In this document: positions 54,922-64,000 of the stretch, piece after piece
How the letters are laid out: every line of letters begins with the position of its first letter
Numbering within the stretch: the first letter of the stretch is position 1
DNA from: Planctomycetota bacterium
GTDB taxonomy: Bacteria; Planctomycetota; B15-G4; JADJEK01
Length of the DNA: 64,000 bases
Assembly: GCA_016709145.1 (NCBI GenBank)
Contig: JADJEK010000005.1
Span: 1 to 64,000, forward strand
Direction: 5' to 3'
Position numbers and translations under genes: made by a program
Notes under the pieces: generated by a model
Seen by the model: the letters and a program-made list of their open reading frames with translations, nothing else
The model's database searches: none
Told to the model about the DNA's origin: nothing

Positions 54922-56106
54922 GCAGCCCCTTGAAGAAGTCTCGCGGGCCAGGATTGGGCCGTCCGCTTCGATTCGGACGTCCTTCGCGTCCGGCTCGTGC
55001 GTCAACAGCAGCGGCTTGCCCGCGCGCAACACGTGGACCTCGACCAAGCCGTCGTCGGCTTCCTTCAGCGCGAGCAGGACGTCGGCGGCCTCGCCGATCG
55101 GCGTGTCGCCGATCTTGGTCACCACGTCGAAGCGCTCGACGCCGATGCGTTCCGCGAGCGACCCCGGCACGACCGACTCGACCAACAGTCCGACGCCGGA
55201 CTCGAGTCGCAGGTGGGCGCGCAAGGGGTCGTCGGCCTCGATGCCCCGGATTTGGACGCCGAGCTTCGGGCCCTCGGCGTCACCCCGAGCCATGGGCGGC
55301 ACGGAGTCGGGCCACAGCGGCAGTCGGCGCAATCCACGCGGCGAGCCCTCGGGCGCGGGCGGGGTCGTGAACGGCCAACCGTGGAACAGGTCCGGGAGCG
55401 GCGCGGTCGCCGTGCCGAACGAGAGTCCCGACAGGGCTGCGTTCAGCTCGGGAGCTTGGGAACGCAGCGAGTCGAGGTCGTCCGCCTCGATCTTGCGTTC
55501 CGACTTGTCGCCATTGGGATCGGTGCTCGTGATCGTCGCGCGCGCCTTGCCGTCGGCGCCGACCTCGACGTGGACGCGATTCTCGACGCCGTTCTCGATC
55601 GTCGTCGATTGGAAGTCCATCGCGCCGCCCGTGCCGGTGGCGAAGGCGCGCGGGTCGAAATGGAGCGCGAACGGCCTGAAGCCCGGAACCGCACGCCACG
55701 CGTCGATCGCGCGGTCGCCGTTGGCTTCGGCCTCCTCGGCCGGTTCGCCCCAGAAGTCCTCGAGGGCATCTTGGAGCTGCGCGTCATCGCGCTCGGGTTC
55801 CGAGTCGGCCGGGGCCTCCGCGTCGTCGTGCGCGCTCTGCGGCGCGTTGGGCAGCGGCGCTTGCGCCGGGTGGGTCGGCGCCTGCGCCGGGAGAGTCGGC
55901 GCTTGCGCCTGGAGAGTCGGCGCTTGCGCCTGGAGAGTCGGCGCTTGCGCCTGGAGAGTCGGCGCTTGCGCCGGGGGAGTCGGCGCCTGCGCCGGGGGCC
56001 GCTGCGGGGCGGGATGCGGGGTCTCCTGCGCCGGGGCCATCATCGCGCCCGAGACGATGGCCGAAAACAGCGCGAGCGGCCGTGCGAATTGGGTCTTGGC
56101 GTTCAT
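54919..56106 (-). CDS. Secreted PDZ protein with heptad Ala/Pro/Gln repeat
   Basis: 395 residues. ATG at 56106 is preceded by AGGAGG. Signal peptide to about MMAPAQ. A proline-rich spacer follows with tandem copies of a seven-residue unit (QAPTLQA) encoded by a 21-bp DNA repeat, then an acidic linker. The middle region (RIEADDLDSLRSQAPELNAALSGLSF) is of unknown fold. A PDZ domain occupies the C-terminal 110 residues (LGVQIRGIEADDPLRAHLRL, GLLVESVVPGSLAERIGVERFDVVTKIGD), close in sequence to the PDZ of the HtrA-like protein upstream. Suggested to bind misfolded or C-terminal peptides outside the cytoplasm. Ends 14 bases before the TPR gene. Confidence 0.85.
   Translation of the reverse strand: MNAKTQFARPLALFSAIVSGAMMAPAQETPHPAPQRPPAQAPTPPAQAPTLQAQAPTLQAQAPTLQAQAPTLPAQAPTHPAQAPLPNAPQSAHDDAEAPADSEPERDDAQLQDALEDFWGEPAEEAEANGDRAIDAWRAVPGFRPFALHFDPRAFATGTGGAMDFQSTTIENGVENRVHVEVGADGKARATITSTDPNGDKSERKIEADDLDSLRSQAPELNAALSGLSFGTATAPLPDLFHGWPFTTPPAPEGSPRGLRRLPLWPDSVPPMARGDAEGPKLGVQIRGIEADDPLRAHLRLESGVGLLVESVVPGSLAERIGVERFDVVTKIGDTPIGEAADVLLALKEADDGLVEVHVLRAGKPLLLTHEPDAKDVRIEADGPILARETSSRGC
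55857..56000 (-). repeat. 21-bp tandem repeat in the PDZ gene
   Basis: Near-identical 21-bp units (plus strand GGAGAGTCGGCGCTTGCGCC and one more base), at least four almost perfect and several degenerate, giving a seven-residue Pro/Ala/Gln repeat. Copy number may vary between strains. Confidence 0.9.
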
Positions 56107-56203
56107 GGGGTCCTCCTCGCGGCGTCGTCCTTCGGACCACCCCACCTTCGGGTGCGTCCTGCGACGCGCGCTCCCCCTCTGACGACGCTGGGACGCCGAT
56201 CCG

Positions 56204-57325
56204 TCAGTAGGAGCCGATGGTCAAAGTGATCGACCGCGGCTCACCGGCACGGATGAGGTCGATCGTCACCATCGAGTTGGGCTTCGCGCTCATGATGCGC
56301 TGGCTCAGGTCGTCCGAGCCGCGCACCGGCTCACCGGCGAATCCGACGATGACGTCGTCGGCCATGAGTCCGCCGGTCTCCGCCGGCGAGTTGCGGAACA
56401 CGCGCTCGATCAGCACGCCGACGTCCGGCGGGAGTCGCAGGTGCCGGCGGAGCGTCGGGTCCTCGACGTCGTAGCCACGCACACCGAGCCACGGCCGCCC
56501 GGACTTCGGGCTGGTGCCGTCCGTCACTTCCTGGCTCGCTTCCCAAAGTTTGCGGATCGCGCGGGCGGTCGGCAGCGCGCGCTCCATCGGCACCGCGAAC
56601 GACACGCCCTGCGGCGCGACCGTCATGCCACGCGCCGCGTCTTGGCGCAGCGTGGTCAGCAGCATCGCCACCACGCGGCCTTGCGCGTCGGCGACGGGCC
56701 CACCTTGATCGCCTTCGTTGACCGGCATCGACACTTGCAGGACGTGCCGCCAATCGTGGTCGCCGATCTTCACTTCGCGGTCGACGGCCGCCACGAACCC
56801 GAGCGTCGCCGCCGGCCCGAGGTTGAACGGATTGCCGATCGAGAACAGACCAGCTCCGGCCTCGAGTTCGAGCGATGACGTGAACTCGGGCAGCTTGAGG
56901 TCGATCGGGTCGATCTTGAGCACGCCGATGTTCGTCATCGTGTCGTAGCCGACGATGACCGCGACGGATGGGTTCCCCGTGTGCGTGTCGACGCAGACGC
57001 TGTCGGCGCGCGTGAGCGGCTCGGCCACCGTCACGATGAACCCGCTGGAATCGAACAGGATCCCCGAGACCACTTCGACCGGGACCGCGCCCTCGTCGGC
57101 GAGCTTCGGGTCGCTCGCGTCGGGATGACTCGAGATGTTCACACGCACGTGCGACGGCATCACGCGCTTGATCGCGTCGCGCACGTCCGCCTTGGCGACC
57201 GGCACTGCGGCGGCCGCGGTCGGCTCGTCGATCGTCCACTCGGGCGGCTGCAGCAGGCTGGCTTCGGGCGCCAGCCATGACGCCACGCAGACGATCACGT
57301 CGAGACTGGTGTGCTCAAAAATCAT
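56204..57325 (-). CDS. HtrA/DegS-like protein lacking the catalytic triad, with PDZ domain
   Basis: 373 residues. Fold landmarks of trypsin-like HtrA proteases are kept: SGILFDSSGFIVTV, VGYDTMTNIGVLKID, GLFSIGNPFNLGPAATLGFV, MPVNEGDQGGPV, followed by GVSFAVPMERA and a C-terminal PDZ domain (RPWLGVRGYDVEDPTLRRHL, VGVLIERVFRNSPAETGGL). By alignment with DegP all three catalytic residues are replaced: the His of TNxHV is Glu (VTVAEPL), the Asp of SDIAL is Asn (TNIGV), and the Ser of GNSGG is Gln (GDQGG). It is therefore a predicted pseudoprotease. A hydrophobic N-terminus may anchor or export it. The start overlaps the anti-sigma gene by 11 bases, so it is translationally coupled to the sigma module. 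Confidence 0.88.
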   Translation of the reverse strand: MIFEHTSLDVIVCVASWLAPEASLLQPPEWTIDEPTAAAAVPVAKADVRDAIKRVMPSHVRVNISSHPDASDPKLADEGAVPVEVVSGILFDSSGFIVTVAEPLTRADSVCVDTHTGNPSVAVIVGYDTMTNIGVLKIDPIDLKLPEFTSSLELEAGAGLFSIGNPFNLGPAATLGFVAAVDREVKIGDHDWRHVLQVSMPVNEGDQGGPVADAQGRVVAMLLTTLRQDAARGMTVAPQGVSFAVPMERALPTARAIRKLWEASQEVTDGTSPKSGRPWLGVRGYDVEDPTLRRHLRLPPDVGVLIERVFRNSPAETGGLMADDVIVGFAGEPVRGSDDLSQRIMSAKPNSMVTIDLIRAGEPRSITLTIGSY

Positions 57326-57890
57326 CCGCCCTACGCACGATCTTCCAGGGCTCGATCGGAGCCACCCTCACGACCTTCGGGTCGCCGAAACGGACGATCG
57401 TCGCCGGTCGATCGACCCGCGCCGCCGGAATCACGATCAGTCGACCTTCGCCGAGTTGGTCGCTCTTCACCGGCGTCACGGTCAACGCTTCCGACCTCAC
57501 GGGACTCGACACGGCGCTGCCTCGCTCCGTGGTCGAAGGCGCGCCGGAGTGGAACAGCGTGAGGCCAGCCCACGCGCACCCCACGAACACCGCGGCGAGC
57601 GGCAACGCGAATCGCAGACGCTCGCGCCACGCGTTCGGGAGCGGCGCCACCGGACCGGGCTCGCCGGCATCGACGCGCGCGAGGATCGACGCGCTCAGTT
57701 CCGCGAGGTCCGCGCGATCCGGTTGCGGCCGCGCCGCCTTGATCGCGGCGCGCGAACGCCGGAACGCCGCGACTTCGCGGAAGCACGACAAGCAGCCAGC
57801 GACGTGTTCGTCGAACGCGGCTTGGGCGCGGACGTCGAGGTCCTTGCCCACACCGAGTGCGAGCAGTTTGCGGGCCCGCTCACATTTCAT
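57315..57890 (-). CDS. Anti-sigma factor with zinc-finger-like N-terminus and one membrane helix
   Basis: 191 residues. The N-terminus has the anti-sigma zinc motif: Cys in MKCERARKLLALG, and HVAGCLSC (H-x3-C-x2-C). A single membrane helix (LPLAAVFVGCAWAGLTLF, near residue 95) puts the sigma-binding part in the cytoplasm and about 75 residues outside. ATG at 57890 overlaps the sigma factor gene by 11 bases, and the stop overlaps the HtrA-like start. The order sigma, anti-sigma, DegS-like matches E. coli rpoE/rseA-type stress circuits, but the DegS-like partner cannot cleave, so the trigger must differ. Confidence 0.88.
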   Translation of the reverse strand: MKCERARKLLALGVGKDLDVRAQAAFDEHVAGCLSCFREVAAFRRSRAAIKAARPQPDRADLAELSASILARVDAGEPGPVAPLPNAWRERLRFALPLAAVFVGCAWAGLTLFHSGAPSTTERGSAVSSPVRSEALTVTPVKSDQLGEGRLIVIPAARVDRPATIVRFGDPKVVRVAPIEPWKIVRRADDF

Positions 57891-58596
57891 GATGGAACTC
57901 TCCGCGAGCGGCCCGGTTCTCGCGACGCTCCCACGCATCCTTGAACATCTTGCGCGCGACGTGCAGACGCCAGCGCACCGTCGCGTGCGAGCTGCTGACG
58001 ATGCGCGCGATCTCCTTGCAGGACAGTCCGTTCAACTCGCGCAGCACCATCACGGTGCGGTACTTGTCCGGTAAGCAGTCGAGCACGGCATGCACGTGAT
58101 CACGCGTCTCGCCGGCCTCGAGTCGTCGACCCGGCGCGAGTTCGAGACGCTCGTGCGACTCCGGTTCGGCGACGTCGTCGAGGGCGACCGGCTTCAGCTT
58201 CTGGATGCGACGCAGCCGATCGATCGCGAGGTTCACGACGATGCGGTACAGCCACGTGTAGAAGTGCTGCGAGAAGTCGAAGCGCTCGAGCGCGCGATGC
58301 ACGCGCAGGAACGCATCCTGGACCACGTCCTTCGCTTCTTCGTCGTCGTTCAGCAGACTCGCCGCGACCGACCACGCCCGACTGCTGTAGCGCCCCACCA
58401 GTTCGGCGAACGCCTCACGATCGCCGCGCTGGCAATCGCGGATGATCTCGCCGTCGGGCCGCCCCTCGTCGGGCGGGTTCGCGCTGGCGCTGGTTTTGCT
58501 GAAGCGGTGCGGCAGGACCAAGGCGATCTCCAACGACGTAGGCGGCAGCGCGAAGCGGGTGCTGTCGAGCGATCGCCGAGGGCCAATACGAACCAC
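57880..58596 (-). CDS. ECF sigma factor, RpoE-like
   Basis: 238 residues with GTG at 58596 (AGGGTGA just upstream); the first 50 residues are poorly conserved, so the true start may be later. Region 2: GDREAFAELVGRYSSRAWSVAASLLNDDEEAKDVVQDAFLRVHRALERFD, HFYTWLYRIVVNLAIDRLRR. Region 4: LPDKYRTVMVLRELNGLSCKEIARIVSSSHATVRWRLHVARKMF. The VRxRL-type helix reads promoters of the stress regulon. It is paired with the anti-sigma downstream and probably autoregulated. Upstream, accA ends 52 bases away. Confidence 0.93.
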   Translation of the reverse strand: MVRIGPRRSLDSTRFALPPTSLEIALVLPHRFSKTSASANPPDEGRPDGEIIRDCQRGDREAFAELVGRYSSRAWSVAASLLNDDEEAKDVVQDAFLRVHRALERFDFSQHFYTWLYRIVVNLAIDRLRRIQKLKPVALDDVAEPESHERLELAPGRRLEAGETRDHVHAVLDCLPDKYRTVMVLRELNGLSCKEIARIVSSSHATVRWRLHVARKMFKDAWERRENRAARGEFHHEM

Positions 58597-58647
58597 CGGT
58601 CACCCTGTGAGGTCCAGTTTGCCCCACGGCGGTGGTTCGCGGCGCCG

Positions 58648-59697
58648 TCAGGGCTCGCTTTTCGCGACGACCTCGGGCCGGCCCCCGCGCAGGCGCGCTC
58701 GCTTCACCTGCTGGGTCAGCTCGTCGCCGTTGCCGATCCAGCGGTAGCGTTCGTAGCGCGCCTCGATGAGGCGGTCCATCGGCATCGACTTCAAGTTCTT
58801 CAAAGCAGCCAAGATACGGTCGCGCAAGGACAACGCGGTCTTGAAGTGGTCGCGGTGCGCGCCGCCCAGCGGTTCGGGCACGACCTCGTCGACGAGGCCG
58901 AGCGCCATGAGGTCGCGCGAGGTGATTTTCAGCGCGGTCGCAGCCTGTTCGGCCTTGTCGCCGTCCTTCCACAGGATCGCGGCGCAGCCTTCCGGCGAGA
59001 TCACCGAGTAGTACGAGTATTCGAGCATCAGCAGGCGATCGCAGACGCCGATGCCGAGCGCGCCTCCCGATCCGCCCTCACCGATCACGACCGAGACCAC
59101 CGGGACGCGCAGTCGTGACATCTCGAGGATGTTCTTCGCGATCGCGGCCGCCTGGCCACGCTCTTCGGCGCCGATGCCCGGATACGCGCCCGGCGTGTTG
59201 ATCAGCGTCACCAGCGGCAGGCCGAACTTCTCGGCGAGCTTCATCTTGAGCAGCGCCTTGCGGTAGCCCTCTGGGTGCGCGCAGCCCCAGTTCGCCGCCA
59301 TACGCTCCTCGGTGGTCTTGCCCTTGCGGTGCGCGATCAACATCACGCGCTCGTCGCCGATGCGCGCCAACGCGGTCAGGATCGCGCGGTCGTCGCCGAA
59401 CGCCCGATCGCCGTGGAGTTCGATCACGTCGTCGAACATCAACTGCACGTAGTCCGACGTCAGCGGGCGGTTCGGATGGCGCGCGAGCCGCACCATCTGC
59501 CACGGCGTCAGGTGCGTGTAGATCTGGCGCAGCAGCTTCTCGCGCAACTCCTTCAACGGCCGGATCTCGGTCGTCAGGTCCATCTGCGATTGCTGGGCGA
59601 GTTGCTCGAGTTCGCGGATCTTGTTCTCGAGCTCGACGATCGGCTTCTCGAAGTCGAGCGAGGGAGTCGTCGGGACGTCGGGCTTCTTCGCGGCCAT
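58648..59697 (-). CDS. accA: Acetyl-CoA carboxylase, carboxyltransferase alpha subunit
   Basis: 349 residues, slightly longer than the usual 320. Start ATG at 59697 with AGAGG upstream. N-terminal coiled segment (KPIVELENKIRELEQLAQQSQMD) and catalytic core HPNRPLTSDYVQLMFDDVIELHGDRAFGDD, LVTLINTPGAYPGIGAEERGQAAAIAKNI, VIGEGGSGGALGIGVCDRLLMLEYSYYSVISPEGCAAILWKD. Makes malonyl-CoA together with AccD and biotin carboxylase, none of which is in the window. It is probably transcribed from TACCCT near 59733 and reads toward the sigma factor gene. Confidence 0.97.
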   Translation of the reverse strand: MAAKKPDVPTTPSLDFEKPIVELENKIRELEQLAQQSQMDLTTEIRPLKELREKLLRQIYTHLTPWQMVRLARHPNRPLTSDYVQLMFDDVIELHGDRAFGDDRAILTALARIGDERVMLIAHRKGKTTEERMAANWGCAHPEGYRKALLKMKLAEKFGLPLVTLINTPGAYPGIGAEERGQAAAIAKNILEMSRLRVPVVSVVIGEGGSGGALGIGVCDRLLMLEYSYYSVISPEGCAAILWKDGDKAEQAATALKITSRDLMALGLVDEVVPEPLGGAHRDHFKTALSLRDRILAALKNLKSMPMDRLIEARYERYRWIGNGDELTQQVKRARLRGGRPEVVAKSEP

Positions 59698-59790
59698 GAA
59701 CTCGGGCCTCTGGGCTGGAACGAGGGCCCGAAGGGTAGCAGCCGGTGGCGCCGACCCGAAGACCCCGTTCGCCGCGAAGGCCAATCGCGC

Positions 59791-62700
59791 CTACTTGCGG
59801 AACGGAATGACGAGGGTGTCGATCACCGGGACCAGTTGCGAAGACACGTTGCCTTCGATCGTGACCTCGAACTGGATGAATGGCCTGGGCAGGCCTTGGT
59901 TCAGTTCGTTGTTCTCGTCCGACATCGTCCCCGGCGTCACGAAGTTCGTCGCCGACCCGTCGTCGCCGTCGACCGACGCGCGGAAGCGGACGTCGAACGT
60001 CGTGCCTTCCGGCAGGTTCGACAGCGGCGGATCGAAGACCGGCGCGAGCCAAGTCGACGCGTTGACCGCATTGGGCTGCGCGCGGACCCACGGCGACCGC
60101 ACGTACGACGTCTTCTTCACGTAGTCGAAGAGCATGTAGTACCGCGAGTTGTCCCCGTAGTTGTGTTGCAGGTTGGCGAAGAACCCCCCATTCAGGGTCG
60201 TCGCCAACGTCGTGATCGTCTGCGCGTTCCCGGTGAGGGCGCAGCCGTTCGGGGCTCCGGCCGGAACGACGTTTCCCGTGACCGGATGGCGCGGGCAATC
60301 GCACGGCATGCCCGGCGGATTCGGGTTGGGTCCAGCCGCGTTGCGGATCACGTCCGGGTCGAACGGCGGCGAGATCGCCGACGTCATGCCGGTGAAGCAC
60401 GTGCCCTGGAACGTGCACGATCCGCAGCCCGCACCGACCGTGTAGACGCGGAAGCGCGGCAGCGCGGTCGTGAGAATGCCGACGGCGAGCGTGAAGCCGT
60501 TCGTCGTCGCCACCGTCCCCGACGGCGCACCGCGCACGCGGTACTCGAGCAGCAGCGAGTGGTTCCCGCTCTCGGTCGTCCCGTTCGGGAGTGTCACGCT
60601 CTCGAACGCTCCGTTGTCGAACGGCAGCGCGTTCGAGAACGGCACGTGCGGCAGCGGGTGATAGGCGCGCGAGGTGCCGGCCGGCGTGAAGACGTTGGCA
60701 TTGTCGAGCACGAACGGTCCGCCCGCGAACGCGTCGGGAGAAAGCTCGGTTCCGTACAGCAGTTGGCGCTCGAACGGCACACCGTCCTCGACGTTCGTCG
60801 CGTTGTAGTTGCCGGCGAGCACACCCGAGTTCGGGTTGCCGACGGTGTTGAACGTGCCGCCCATGAGGAACCCGAGGCCGGTCTCGGGCTGTTGCGGAAT
60901 GCCGCCGCCCTGCGCCGTGACCGGGATGTAGCGCGTGTGGCCACCATGGACCTGGAAGTCCGGGATCGTCGTGTTGACGACGTTGCCACCGGACGGCGCG
61001 TAGTTCACTTGACGCAGATCGAGGAACGTACCGGCCAGACCGTCCGAGTCGGGCGAGCAGTCCTGCGCGCGGTAGACGTGCTGGAAACGCGCACCGCCGA
61101 TGACCGAGAAGCCACCGATCGGCGTCGACGAACCGAACGCGAACGCCGAGAACTGCCCGTCGGGCGGCGGATTGAAGTCGTCGTGGATCTTCTGGAAGAA
61201 CGCGACCGGCGCGCCCGAGAAGAACCCGTTCGAGAACAGGTTGATGTCGGGGATGTGCGGACCGAACACGTTGCCGTTCGGACCACAGATCGACTCGGTA
61301 CGTCGCGATACGTGACGCCCGCCGATCCATCCGGCGCGAACGCCGTGATCGGCCGGCCACGGAAGCGCAGCACCACGGCGCCGATGTTGTCGAGCGACGG
61401 ATCACCGAGCGTCTCGACCGGGATCTGGATGTTCAGGATCGGTTCCTGCGACGACAGCGTGGTCGGATCGACGCCGACCGCGCGACCGGCGAGGTCGGTC
61501 AGGCCGCGTTGTCCTTCCTTCACGAACTCCTGGTAACCCGCTTCGCCGAGCAGACCGATCAGCACGTCGGGCGGCGGCACGATCTGCAGGTGCAAAAAGC
61601 GCGCGCGGATCGGGGCCGAAGCCGACGCGCTCGAACGTGCCGGCCTGCGGGCCGAATTGGATCGCGCGGTCCGGCGCGAACGTCATCGCGCGTCCACCTT
61701 CACTCGGGATCACGCGACCGATGTTGTTGATGCCGGGGTTGCTCGGAGCCGGATCGTCGGTGACGTAGAACGTCTCGTACGGCAGGAACGAACCCAACTC
61801 CATCGGCTCGGAGAAGCGCACGGTCACGGTGCCCGTCGACGGCACGCCGTCGGTCAGCTCGATCACGTTGCCGTTCTCGTCCTTCAGCTCGAGGAAGTTG
61901 TTGATCAGCTCGTTCTCGAGGATCAGCGGGTTGGCCGGATCGAACACCAGCGGGTCGAGCGGTTTGCCCGGATCGGGCTCGTAGAACTCGGCGCGTGCGA
62001 GCTCGTACTTCTGGCCGTCGGCCAGCGGCACCTTGATGCCGGTCGCGAGCTGGAACGTGGTCTGGAACAGACCGCCGCCGAGGTTCGTGGTCTGGCTGGC
62101 CAGGATGACCACGGTCTCCTTGTTCGGTCCTTGCGGCCGCAGGCGGATGATGCCCTCGGCCCACTCGCCCTTGCCGTTCTTCGCGAGATTGCTGAAGCCG
62201 ACCGTCGTGCGCAACGTGATCGAGCTCCGCCGATCGAGTCGCCGTTCGTGTAGGTGAACGTGCCGTCGAAGCGGTATTCGCGCACCAGACGCGGCGCCTT
62301 CGTCTGGCAGGAAGCCGTTGAACGTCAAGTCGACCGCGCCCTGGTTGCCTTGATCGATGAAGTCGAGCGCGGAGTTGCCGGGGTTGAATCCGATCGCGGT
62401 TCCGCCGGCCGCGGTCGAACCGAGCAGGTCCGAGCGCGGCTTCAGCGTGCCGCCGCCTTGCGACTTCAGCGCGTTGTTGCCGACCGGGTTCAACGTCAGC
62501 GTCGCCGCGCCCGTCGTCGACGCCACACCCTTGCCGAGCGCGTTCACGACGACCGGCGATGCCGGCAAGCCCACGTCGTCACCGACGACCGGATTCAGGA
62601 TCAGGCGCGAACCGGCGACGAACACCTGCGCGAACACGCTCTGGCCGTTCACCGCGAGCTGCACCGGCGAGTTCGCCGTCAGTCGGCGATCGGCGTCGAG

Positions 62701-63761
62701 TGCCAGCGAATCCAGGTCGATCGGCTTGCTGAACACGAGTTCGAGCACCGCATTGCGCGGCACGATCGGCGGCGTGAAGAACGGGCCGAGCCCGAACGCC
62801 AGCCGCTCGTCGATGTCCACTTGCGGATAGAGCTTTGCAGCGTGCCGTCGATCGGCACGCCCGAGATCGGGTTCGTGTCGAGCGTCGTCAGCGGCGACAC
62901 CACCTGCATCGACAGACCGTCGATCGACAGGATGCCGCGGCCGAACTGGACTTCGCTGAGCGTGAACGAACCACCACCGCCGCCCCCGCCGCCGCCGCCC
63001 GCGGGCAGGCCCGGCTCGAGCACGGTGCCCTTCGCGGGCTTCGGTGGTTTCACGGTCAACTTGCTCGAGTAGGTGCCGGTCGACGCATTGAGCCCCGTCA
63101 TGCGCAGCACGTACGTGCCGGTCCGCGGCAGCGCGACGTTCTTCAGGGTCAGCTTGTTGCCGTTGGCCGCCAGCGAGTTGAACCCCGCGATCGCGACCAG
63201 CGCGCCGCTCGGGTCTTCGATCTCGATCAGCGCCGGCGTCAGCGTCGGCGCCGTCGGCGTGATCAGTCCCGACAGCAGGCCACCCTTGCGCGCGACGAAC
63301 TCGATCTCGTCGATCTCACCGCCGACCGTGATGTCGCCGACCGCGCTGAACTTGGTCGCGGGCTTGCCCGTGATCGAAACCGTGTAGCCGCCGGTCGCAC
63401 CCGACAGTGATCCGACCTGGACGACGTACGCGCCCGAGAACGGCGCGACGAAGTTCTTGATCGTCACCGACTTCGACGACTGCTTGAGCGCCGTGCCGAC
63501 GTCGATCGGAGCCAGCGTCGTGCCGTCGAGCAGCGTCACGGCCGGCGTCAGCACGCTGCCCTTGTCACGCTTCACCGTGATCGTGAGCTTCGACCCTTGG
63601 ACTTCCTCGAAGCCGACCGTGTCGGTGTCGAGCGGGTCCGAGATCACGCCCTTGAAGCTCTGGTTGAAGACCAGCTCGCCGTCTTGGGCGGCCGCCCGTT
63701 CGAACCCGACACCGAGTGCAAGCACCAAGACTGCGCTGAACAGGCGCGGAAACTCGACCAT
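59791..63761 (-). CDS. Giant secreted protein with PPC-like and SbsA-type Ig-like domains, frameshifted
   Basis: About 1320 residues if repaired. ATG at 63761 with GGGAG upstream; signal peptide to about ERAAAQ. Two PPC-like beta domains come first (GELVFNQSFKGVISDPLDTD, DITVGGEIDEIEFVARKG), then a poly-Gly linker of about ten residues. Two bacterial Ig-like (Big_5/SbsA) domains follow (PRNAVLELVFSKPIDLDSLAL, TGTVTVRFSEPMELGSFLPYE). The C-terminal half is beta-rich with a cysteine cluster (GAGCGSCTFQGTCFTG, MPCDCPRHP) and ends VIDTLVIPFRK. Frame breaks lie near 62820, at 62305 and 62228 (compensating), in A5 at 61594-61598, and near 61300. Indels in homopolymers suggest sequencing error. Probably a cell-surface or extracellular structural protein. 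Confidence 0.75.
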
Positions 63762-64000
63762 CGCCCCGACTCCCGTGCGGCGCATCACGACGAGGAAGCT
63801 GCGGCAGGGTGCTGCGTCCCGTGCGTGGTGGCCATTGCTTGCGGCCGCCGACGAGTACCCGCTCGCACAAGACGAGTAACCGCGCACGGTCACGCCCGGG
63901 GATTTCGATTCCGAGCCCGCTCGCGCTCGCCGCGGGTGTCGAGGCCAAGGCCGCCGGCGCATCGGGTGCTTCCGTGCAGCGGAGGCCATCTCTACCCTCC
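63762..64000. other. Upstream region of the giant gene, no gene seen
   Basis: No gene is supported in the last 239 bases. It should contain the minus-strand promoter of the giant protein gene. The start of the next gene, if any, is outside the window. Confidence 0.6.

Overview
High-GC bacterial sequence (about two thirds G+C, codon third positions almost all G or C) without insertion sequences, phage genes or CRISPR arrays. The best guess is a Planctomycetota genome, probably metagenome-assembled. The grounds are an ECF sigma factor overlapping a Ser/Thr kinase that carries an FGE-sulfatase domain, tandem secreted FG-GAP proteins, a di-heme oxidoreductase, very large secreted macroglobulin-like and Ig-like proteins, and the Gly-Pro coding repeats. 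No rRNA or phylogenetic marker tree was available, so this is inference. Several genes are broken by one-base indels, often in short homopolymers, which points to uncorrected long-read errors rather than true pseudogenes; each is noted at its gene.

Layout. 1-8.4 kb: end of an enolase-superfamily dipeptide epimerase and a 2518-residue secreted macroglobulin/TPR protein. 8.5-17.1 kb: EamA exporter, gene-free island, membrane-anchored coiled-coil protein, CCA-adding enzyme, a badly indel-damaged stretch with an FGE-domain protein and an unknown protein, and an NQR2/RnfD-like protein with Sel1 repeats. 17.1-28.8 kb: proS, an arylsulfotransferase-like secreted protein, two unknown proteins, the sigma/kinase-FGE pair, a repeat-rich gap, a DUF1569-like protein and leuS. 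29.0-33.9 kb: three tandem FG-GAP proteins and tRNA-Ala(GGC) with promoter and terminator. 34.0-39.5 kb: amidohydrolase, di-heme peroxidase-like protein, large secreted protein and a lipoprotein. 39.5-44.6 kb: an RdgC-like protein split over two overlapping genes, then NfeD protease, short NfeD, flotillin-like FloA and a small membrane protein, closed by a strong terminator. 44.6-54.0 kb: lysS-lolC-lolD on the minus strand; a membrane protein and tig-clpP-clpX-rlmN on the plus strand. 54.0-59.7 kb: a six-gene minus-strand operon (ECF sigma, zinc-finger anti-sigma, HtrA-like protein lacking all three catalytic residues, PDZ protein, TPR protein, SRPBCC lipoprotein) preceded by accA. 59.8-63.8 kb: a giant secreted protein with PPC-like and SbsA-type Ig domains.

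Two themes stand out. First, the 54.0-58.6 kb operon is laid out like an RpoE/RseA/DegS envelope-stress module, but its protease cannot cut by the usual triad; it may be a sensing scaffold. Second, a 12-bp repeat with a CCCGGG core occurs as three perfectly phased arrays, once in frame inside a gene and twice between genes, always in the same direction as the neighbouring gene. A 9-10-bp minisatellite precedes tig, and a 21-bp repeat lies inside the PDZ protein.
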